A DNA stretch of 64,000 nucleotides from Pseudeuparius sepicola (lineage: Eukaryota > Arthropoda > Insecta > Coleoptera > Anthribidae): the NCBI GenBank assembly GCA_963920635.1, contig OY987299.1, positions 125,613,373 through 125,677,372 on the forward strand. Direction: 5' to 3'. The notes under the pieces were generated by a model that searched no databases, had not been told where the DNA came from, and worked only from the letters and a program-made list of their open reading frames with translations. Below, one piece after another: positions 57,610-64,000 of the stretch. The first letter of the stretch is position 1. Every line of letters starts with the position of its first letter. The position numbers were made by a program, and so were the translations under genes.

Positions 57610-58305
57610 CATTTAGGAGTAAAAGACAAAAAAATTTCGAGTTTAACTTTGATCGTTTGAGGTTCTGACCTGCTTGACTGGAAACTAATTTCTAGCATAT
57701 TTTCGTTTTTGAAAAATCAAGATGGCGTCGACAGCGACCATTTATTTATTTTCATTGTAGGTGAAGTGCCTAGCAAAAAATTTTATTAAAAAAAGTTGTT
57801 CACAATTAAAAACTACTCACAGGTACCAAATTTTGGAAAGATCGGCCTACTTTGTTTTTCCTACTTTTTTCTTTTTCTAGCGCGCTATAGTGGCTTTTAA
57901 ATACAAGGTATCGAAAAATTTTATAAGAAAAAGTTGGTTAGAATTAAAAGTTATCCCCGTGTACCAAATTTTGAGAAAATCAGCCTACTTTATTTTTCAT
58001 TTTTTTCTTTAGGGCGTTAGAAAAAGAATAAAGTGGGAAAAACAAAGAAGGCCGATCTTTCCAAAATTTGATACCCGGGGGTAATTTTTAATTGTGAACA
58101 ACTTTTCTTAATAAAATTGTTCGCTATTATTAAAGGAAACGGCACTTCACCTACAATGAAAATAAATACATGGTCGCTGTCGGCGCCATCTTGATTTTTC
58201 AAAAACGAAAATATGCTAGAATTTAATTTACAGTCAAGCAGGTCAGAACCTCAAACGATCAAATTTGAACTCGAAATTGTTTTGTCTTTTACACCTGTAG
58301 GTACC
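57610..58305. mobile_element. Palindromic element with ~300-bp arms
   Basis: AGGAGTAAAAGACAAAAAAA at about 57615 pairs with its complement at about 58290. GATCGTTTGAGGTTCTGACC and CAAGATGGCG are present in both arms. A secondary inversion lies in the core around CCTACTTTGTTTTTC. No coding remnant. Confidence 0.75.
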
Positions 58306-58751
58306 GGAAATTCAAAGTTCAAAGTCGCGGAAGAAAGCTTGAAAATAAGTCTACTTTTACGGTGATATTCGACCACATTGACATACATAAGGCTGTACAG
58401 GATGGTCGAGCGGCGAAGCTTTAAAAGTACAAAATTGTTTTCAATACGTTATTGTACCAATAAGAATAGTTTATGGTTTGTATATTGTATATCAGTGGCG
58501 TAGCGTGACATTTAAAACTGGGGGCTAACTTTCGCAACGGTTTTTAGTAGTAGAGCTTATTTGTGAAAAGCTGAATACTTCTTTGACATATATAGTGCGC
58601 AACAGGACTCATTAATTTCACAGTTAAGTACCTATATTGTTTTAAAATTGAAAGCTTATTTGAACTGTTCTGAGACTCAGTCTAGCAAAGTAAGTAATAC
58701 TGTTGTTAACAATATTTTATATCAAAATAAACTTTATTTCATTTCATTTAA

Positions 58752-59360
58752 TAGTTATTTATGTACCAAGGCACTGAAGTTCAACTTTTTATGACTCATG
58801 TGGAGTTTAGTTGCTGAGGCCTCTGGCCGAGGCAAATAAACCACATGAGTCATAAAAAGAACTTCAGTGCCGAGGTACATATTATATTTTTTTTGAAATC
58901 GGAAAAAAAATGTTTTATTAGGCAAGAAAATAATAATAAGGGATCACCCGTCCACGAACCGACTACGCGCGGCGTTGCTTGACTTTACCGATCGGTCTAT
59001 CTAGGACAAGTATAATGACGTACGGCACCTTCTGACAGAAAAACCAAACTGCTGCTTCTTGTGCAGCCTACACAAGAAATCTATTGATATTCGAATTTTC
59101 TAAAATATGTATACTGAAGGATTGCGCTTCTATAGGAAACAATTTCGCAATGTGTACGAAAAGTTAAATGATCCTTTATCGGCCGGGTTTTGAATATTTG
59201 GTCACTTTTGTCGGGCGATTTCTCCGCGTCTGACGTTTGATGTTTACATCTCGCCAAGGTATACTTATTGAAAAAATCGTACAATAATGGGCTACATTAT
59301 TGTACGATTTCTGTGCTTTTAATGACGATTTTGGGACATTTTAATGCCGATTTCAAGAAA
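58752..59360 (+). repeat. Long dispersed duplication D2, copy 2, with full hairpin
   Basis: Same order as 55469-56030. It keeps a full hairpin at 58757-58886 with arms GGCACTGAAGTTC and ACTCATGTGG and the complements. A second small hairpin at 59276-59310 (AATCGTACAATAATGGGCT with its complement) is also only in this copy. Confidence 0.8.
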
Positions 59361-59546
59361 AATTTAATTTTCTTCAAATTGTATTCAAATTTTTCAAATA
59401 GAAATCTATCTGTTAACCTAAAACAAAACAAACATAATGTAGGTACAAGTTAAAAAATTCTATTGAAACAAATCACACAAATTGCCAATAGAACTGAAGT
59501 GGCTCGTTTCAATTTTTGAACACAAAAGTTCTCTCCAGAAATTTCT

Positions 59547-60358
59547 GGGGTGGCTATAGCCGGCACCGTCGCAATAACAAGGCCCGCCAGCTGAAAGCGA
59601 TGAGTCATCCAAGGGAGGTGAGCCTAAGGCGCCAAATTCAAATTTCAAGATATCAACTTGGTAAATTTGGTAAAAAAACACTTTAAAATCATTGTTTTAC
59701 AACACGGATAATAATCTACGAGAATGAAAGTCACATTTTCAAGGGGTTTTGGTGCATTTAGATATCTACCGGTAAAATTTTCGTAAATGCCAATTATTTC
59801 TTATTTGCCTGCCTAGATTCGAATAAATAAAACCATAAAACTTACTGATTTCAAGGTGGTTACTTTTAATTACGTAAAATTGTTAGGTATAACACTCTCC
59901 AACAGTCCAAACCAAAATCCTGGAAAACTGTGTAGGAACAAAATTTCTTTTGACGGCCTTAACCAACTTTTCCCTTAAAATGGGGTCTTTATGGAGGAAA
60001 AAGCGGACACATTAGGACCGCCTTTGTAGTTTCCCTTGCAGTTGGGAACGGAACACGTCCACGGCATGATTTAAATTAGTCCGAAACTAGAGACACAACC
60101 TAAAACCTATAAACTAAAATTGAACTTTAACCACTTTATTCTGAACCACCTTATTAATAAAACTCCACGTCCTATATTACTAAAAAACACAGTCCAACAC
60201 ACAACAAACGTTCTTTAAAACAGGAAAATCGCCAGAAAAGTAAACGTAAACAACTTCAAAAAGCAACCTCCCGACCCCCCTGTGATGACGTAGTGACTTT
60301 TCGCGTCGCCAGCTGGCAGGCCTTTATCATTGCGACGGTGTCGCTATAGCCCCCCAGC
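59547..60358 (-). mobile_element. DNA element with ~50-bp inverted repeats carrying a THAP remnant
   Basis: The left end CTGGGGTGGCTATAGCCGGC at 59547 matches, inverted, the right end GCTATAGCCCCCCAG at 60358, and the similarity extends inward through ACCGTCGCAAT and GCCAGCTG. The interior encodes a broken THAP domain on the minus strand. Elements of the P superfamily encode THAP-type transposases, so this may be a P-like MITE. No target duplication is evident. Confidence 0.65.
59883..60067 (-). pseudogene. THAP-domain fragment with one frameshift
   Basis: On the minus strand the ATG at 60065-60067 opens MPWTCSVPNCKGNYKGGPNV and SAFS, with the C-x4-C pair of a THAP zinc finger. A single-base shift then moves the frame, and FLHKDPILREKLVKAVKRNF and VPTQFSRILVWTVGECYT follow to a stop at 59883. 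KDP..R.K....KR.NF.PT.FSR is the standard middle of a THAP domain, which would normally continue to C-x2-H; here that part is degenerate. It would bind DNA if intact. It is a dead fragment inside a TIR element and is unrelated in detail to the exon at 25227. Confidence 0.8.
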
Positions 60359-60689
60359 CTCCCCCCCCCCCATGACGCTAAGTCACTGTTATGTGAAATA
60401 GTGAAGATCAACGTTTATAACTACTTTTTTTCTGAAAAATTTCGTGCCAATTTTTACGTAATAACTTTATCAATATTCTATTATTTGTGTTATTTCCATT
60501 TCCAGTAGTTTTGTAATTCCAAGTCCGAGTGTAACTTTTGCGCCGACGCAATTTCAAAAAATTGAAAACAAATGAAGAAAAAAGTGCTACCACGATCTTT
60601 TCAACATAAAAAAATGAAAATTACCCTATCAAATACAAAGGTAAGTTGTTGTGGAAAGAGATTACATAAATAGGTCTAGGAAAATTAAA

Positions 60690-61045
60690 ATGAATTTTTT
60701 TAGGCCTATTTCCCGATCCTACGATGTGGAAAACCCGGTCGTCGATTTGGCAACGCCGGGCGCGCCGTCCGCCGCCGCCGCCTTCCTATCGCGTTCAACC
60801 GGACGATCTTGGCCGGCCGCGATAATAGAGAATAGTAAAATGAAAACATAACCAGACTCATAATGAATGCACGTGTATGTGTTTCGATACGCCCCACCTG
60901 AAACCGCGGTAATGCGGTAATCGCGTGGCGCCCGACACGCTCGAGTTGTCCCGTCCGCCGCGATCCTAACAACATAGGTAATAAGCGGAACGAGATATTT
61001 TATGCGTTCGATTGGTTTCGATGACGGTGTCGTTGTTCCTTTTAA
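60690..61045. promoter_or_regulatory. GC-rich unique island, possible conserved non-coding element
   Basis: CpG-rich core 60725-60965 with GGCGCGCCGTCCGCCGCCGC and GCGGTAATGCGGTAATCGCG. Its right part (from 60969) is the start of duplication D3. The overlapping frames on both strands are composition-driven. Function is inference. Confidence 0.35.
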
Positions 61046-62036
61046 ATAAGTGCGACAAACTTTAATGGGTTATTTCACATGAAAAAATAATGACAGTTTG
61101 CTATATAAACGTAGGTCCGCAAATGCTTCGTTTCCGATATACAGGGAGTCAAAGTTTAAAAAAAAAAGATAATTTATTTATTGTTACCTAACTAAAAATG
61201 TTTTATTCGAGATATTTTTTTTCTCATCTGTTGTTTTGATTTATTGTTGCTGTATAGGATAGGTTTTTGATATTGTTGTAATAGAAATTAAAAATGGCGC
61301 CCCCTTTGAAAAAAGGTAAGAGAGCTTTTTTGTCACCAATTAAACGAGGATTTTAAAAATAATTTTTATTTTAAATTATCTCAGTGGCGTATCATTTATT
61401 TTCTTAAAAATATCGAGGTCATTACCCCTATGCACGCCACTGATTAACATAAAATTTTTAATCGGGTGTCAAAAAATGCGCTTTCTAGTCCTCTTAAAAC
61501 CCACCAAATTTATTTGAATATCTTAATCCGTTTCAGCGCAATAACTAAATTATCATTTTTAAAAAAAAACTTTGACTCCCTGTATATCGGAAACGAATCA
61601 TTTGCGGACCTACGTTTATATAGCAAACTGTCATTATTTTTTCATGTAGAATCACCCCTTAAAGTTTGTCGCACTTATTTACTAACACCCTGTATAACAC
61701 TGCGCGGAAAAGTTAACCTTTAGAAAAATTGTATGAGGTCTGTAGAAATATTTTAGAAATTACTTCTGACTGTGAGGAATCTCCACTATCCTGTATAGGT
61801 TTCGAATGAGCATAATTGAACGGCAATCATGAAAAAAAATATAACCGTCGCCATTGGAATCTTTAAGCTACTTTCACATCACTTTTGTGCGATGTAGATG
61901 TGATGTCAGGTGTGGGGTGCTGGTCCACAATTTGGCGCGATTCCTCCTTGGATTTTTTGCCTCGGTATTCTGGCAAAACTGATTTAATGAATCAACAGGA
62001 AACAACAAAAAAATATCCTTATTACTAGGTTATATG
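60969..62036 (+). repeat. Tandem duplication D3, unit 1, carrying an insertion
   Basis: 60969-61050 and 61693-62036 together match 62758-63195. Shared words: GGAACGAGATATTTTATGCG, ACACTGCGCGGAAAAGTTAA, GTGATGTCAGGTGTGGGGTG and CCTCGGTATTCTGGCAA. A palindromic element interrupts it at 61043-61692. The unit ends GGTTATATGTA immediately before the TATAGTCC element at 62037. Confidence 0.9.
61043..61692. mobile_element. CAGGGTGTTAGT palindromic element, left tip lost
   Basis: The right end ACTAACACCCTG (61692, then TA) is intact. The left arm starts only at TAAATAAGTGCGACAAAC, so the CAGGGTGTTAG tip is missing. The arms are about 200 bp and contain ATACAGGGAGTCAAAGTTT and the complement as second-level ends. 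Unit 2 of D3 lacks the element and shows the empty site TAAATAAGTATAACAC. Confidence 0.85.
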
Positions 62037-62757
62037 TATAGTCCTCCTTACGGCAGAATGCGTGCGACGTAAGGGGGAAGAACTTGCAAATATTATAGAA
62101 TTGGTCACAGTTCAGGGGCGTAGCTCAATTGTGTGTAACTCACTGACTTAATTTTCATATAATTGTTATTTAATTTTTTGTTAATATTATTCTTAACGGT
62201 ATTGCCTTAGACTATGGAGGAAGGCAATCCCTTATAACTTTGGCAATTATTTCTCGTGCTTGAGAATGCAACGTTCTTCCCTGTTTACTCATTTTGCACA
62301 CGTTAACTCCCGAACATACGAAACCCCAGTGAGCTCTCTGAGCCGGCGGAAAAAACCAGCGGCCTAAAAAATGAGGTCTGTGTGGTAGACCAAATACGCA
62401 GTTAACTTTACGTACTATAGAAACAGGCACAAAACGCGTTGGCTAGCTGCTTTTGTCAGCCGACTGCTTGGTATAAGTGCTGTGTTGCCGTATTTCAAAG
62501 GCGATGGTAGACGCGACGATGTTGAAAAAAAAAAATAGGTGTTTTATCACACCGCGTTAAAAATAAATGATAAACAAAAATGGGTAAGTGGTCCCGTGAT
62601 GCGAGTTTTATTTTTTCGGTATAAAAGAGTTCAGAAATTCGGCTTAAATATGATAAAACTTGTATTCGCCAATAAATAATAACGACTACTCGTATAGGAA
62701 AATTCGCAACGCTGCCCGCATTCTTTAGAAACGTTTTCTTTCGTGCTTTGGACTATA
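62037..62757 (-). mobile_element. TATAGTCC element, copy 3 (inverted)
   Basis: Same family as 27671-28398 and 37974-38647, reversed. It lies exactly between the two units of tandem duplication D3. Confidence 0.9.
62212..62292 (-). pseudogene. Truncated transposase start, copy 3
   Basis: On the minus strand ATG then SKQGRTLHSQAREIIAKVIR, DCLPP and a stop; same 26-codon remnant as copies 1 and 2 with two residue changes. The upstream leader (GGCCGCTGG, GGCGGAAAAA) is also conserved among copies. Confidence 0.6.
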
Positions 62758-63195
62758 ACAACTAGGTAGGTAATAAGGCGCGGAACGAGATATTTTATGC
62801 GTTCGATTGGTTTCGATGACGACGTCGTTGTTCCTTGTAAATAAGTATAACACTGCGCGGAAAAGTTAACCTTTAGAAAACTTGTATGAGGTCTGTAGAA
62901 ATATTTTAGAAATTACTTATAGCTGCGAGGAATCTCCACTATCCTTTATAGGTTTCGGCTGAGCATAATTGAACGGCGATCATGAAAAAAACAATAACCG
63001 TCGCCAATGGAATCATTAAGCTACTTTCACATCGCTTTTGTGCGATCTAGATGTGATGTCAGGTGTGGGGTGCTAGTCCACAATTTGGCGTGATTCCTCC
63101 TTGGATTTTTTGCCTCGGTATTCTGGCAATACTGATTTAATGGAGCAACAGGAAACAACAGAAAAAATATCCCGATTACTAGGTTACTGTATATA
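62758..63195 (+). repeat. Tandem duplication D3, unit 2 (uninterrupted)
   Basis: A clean copy without the palindromic insertion; about 93-95% similar to unit 1 by eye. The most conserved part is 63010-63180 (TGTGCGATCTAGATGTGATG, GGATTTTTTGCCTCGGTATT). No coding frame spans both units. Confidence 0.85.
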
Positions 63196-63570
63196 GGTGG
63201 CATAGTTAAGATATTATTTTTTTGCGACTTTAAAATAATAATCTTTAAAAGATTCGCATTGACTTTGACAGTATGGCGAGAAGCAAAATGTTTGAGTTGT
63301 TCTGGGGTTCCTGGATTTTGGACAGGGATAAGGAGAGCGCGCTTGCTAGCAAGAAGTGAAATAGCTCTGGGAATTATTTCACATGAGTCCAGTATCTCAA
63401 AATGTGCTGCAGAAATATTTTTACAGAAAACACTAGAGAAAAGAGCAAAGAAGATATCCTATAGAATAAATGGATATTGACAATTAAGTATCTGCCATAA
63501 TAAGATTATTTCAGATTAAAAATCAACTCCAAATCCTAGTGCACAACCACAACCACCAGTACCTAAACTA
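63196..63570. other. Non-coding sequence, no gene seen
   Basis: A 73-residue frame at 63259-63480 lacks recognisable similarity. Confidence 0.3.
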
Positions 63571-64000
63571 CAGGGTGTCTACTTTTAAGTGTATACAAAT
63601 CGATAAAAAATGTATTTTGTGAGATATTTTCAAAAACCTTTTTTTGTTCGAAAGGTCTACAAAAAACGCTTCTTTTGACGTTTTTACTTTTGTAAAAATG
63701 CAAATTCAGGGACGGCTACGATTTTTTTTATACCCCGATTTTCACAAAAACCATTTAGCGATTTTTTTATTTAAAATCTGACACAACTACATACTAAACT
63801 TGAACAAAAAATGTAGAGGGTGTTCGGTTCTACACCGTGTTAAAGTTGAGCAAAGTAGGGACTTCAAAGGCACCTGGCGAGTCAAGCGTGCCATGGAATT
63901 ATTTCAAAACAGTGGAAGAATTAACAGGACCACCCAAAGTGTTGATGGAAGAAATTGCAAGAAGAAATATACAGGATGTTTTTCTCTTCAGCGTCTCAAA
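63571..64000. mobile_element. CAGGGTGTCTAC palindromic element, left arm cut by the window end
   Basis: It starts CAGGGTGTCTACTTTTAAGT after TA and follows the left arm of 52411-53671 for at least 430 bp. Around 63785 it lacks about 35 bp (the CAGCGTTAATCAGGACAC region) present in the other copies. The right arm would be outside the window. Confidence 0.85.

Overview
The window is AT-rich eukaryotic DNA and looks like an arthropod, most likely insect, genome. The grounds are the transposon types (mariner-like, hAT, a Penelope-like retroelement, THAP-bearing elements), the frequent short TAGGTAGGTA/ACCTACC words, and a repeat that ends in a GGAGTCGGTTAAAAAA-type tail, which I associate with insect genomes. 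I cannot name the order or species. I find no complete host gene, no tRNA or rRNA, and no CRISPR. The only cleanly spliced-looking coding piece is a 74-nt first exon of a THAP zinc-finger protein at 25227-25300 with a good splice donor. The window is probably intergenic or deep intronic.

The dominant content is transposons. At least sixteen long-armed palindromes, solo arms included, are spread over the window. Most begin CAGGGTG or CAGTGTG (or the related CACTGTG), and most are flanked by TA. Two of them still carry the C-terminal end of the same mariner-superfamily transposase and a third carries an N-terminal start. They include 8865-10214, 14031-15298, 19474-20652, 23671-24849, 29873-31179, 32760-33647, 37314-38889, 50295-50720, 52411-53671, 61043-61692 and a copy cut by the window end at 63571. 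Other foldbacks lie at 4934-5804, 36311-37110, 42118-42741, 43553-45297 and 57610-58305. Two further Tc1/IS630-like families with TATAGT ends carry only the N-terminal part of a transposase: 10580-12129 and 15646-16710 are one family, and 27671-28398, 37974-38647 and 62037-62757 are the other. hAT-type elements with 8-bp target-site duplications are at 19189-21261, 26660-27319, 39830-40957 and 46693-47544. A decayed Penelope-like element (reverse transcriptase tail plus GIY-YIG) runs on the minus strand at 32004-32750 and abuts one of the palindromes.

Four or five GC-rich, non-repetitive islands stand out from the AT-rich background: about 8330-8860, 22720-23130, 42990-43530, 56740-57330 and 60690-61045. 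They have no convincing reading frame and could be conserved non-coding or promoter-like elements. Two local tandem duplications (27421-29056 and 60969-63195) each have a TATAGTCC element sitting exactly at the junction between the two copies. Nested insertions give a relative time order in several places: a transposon inside a dispersed repeat with an uninterrupted paralogue, a MITE inside a transposase remnant, and palindromes inside a hAT element and next to Penelope sequence. Most of the window is best read as a layered graveyard of DNA transposons between a few possible regulatory islands.
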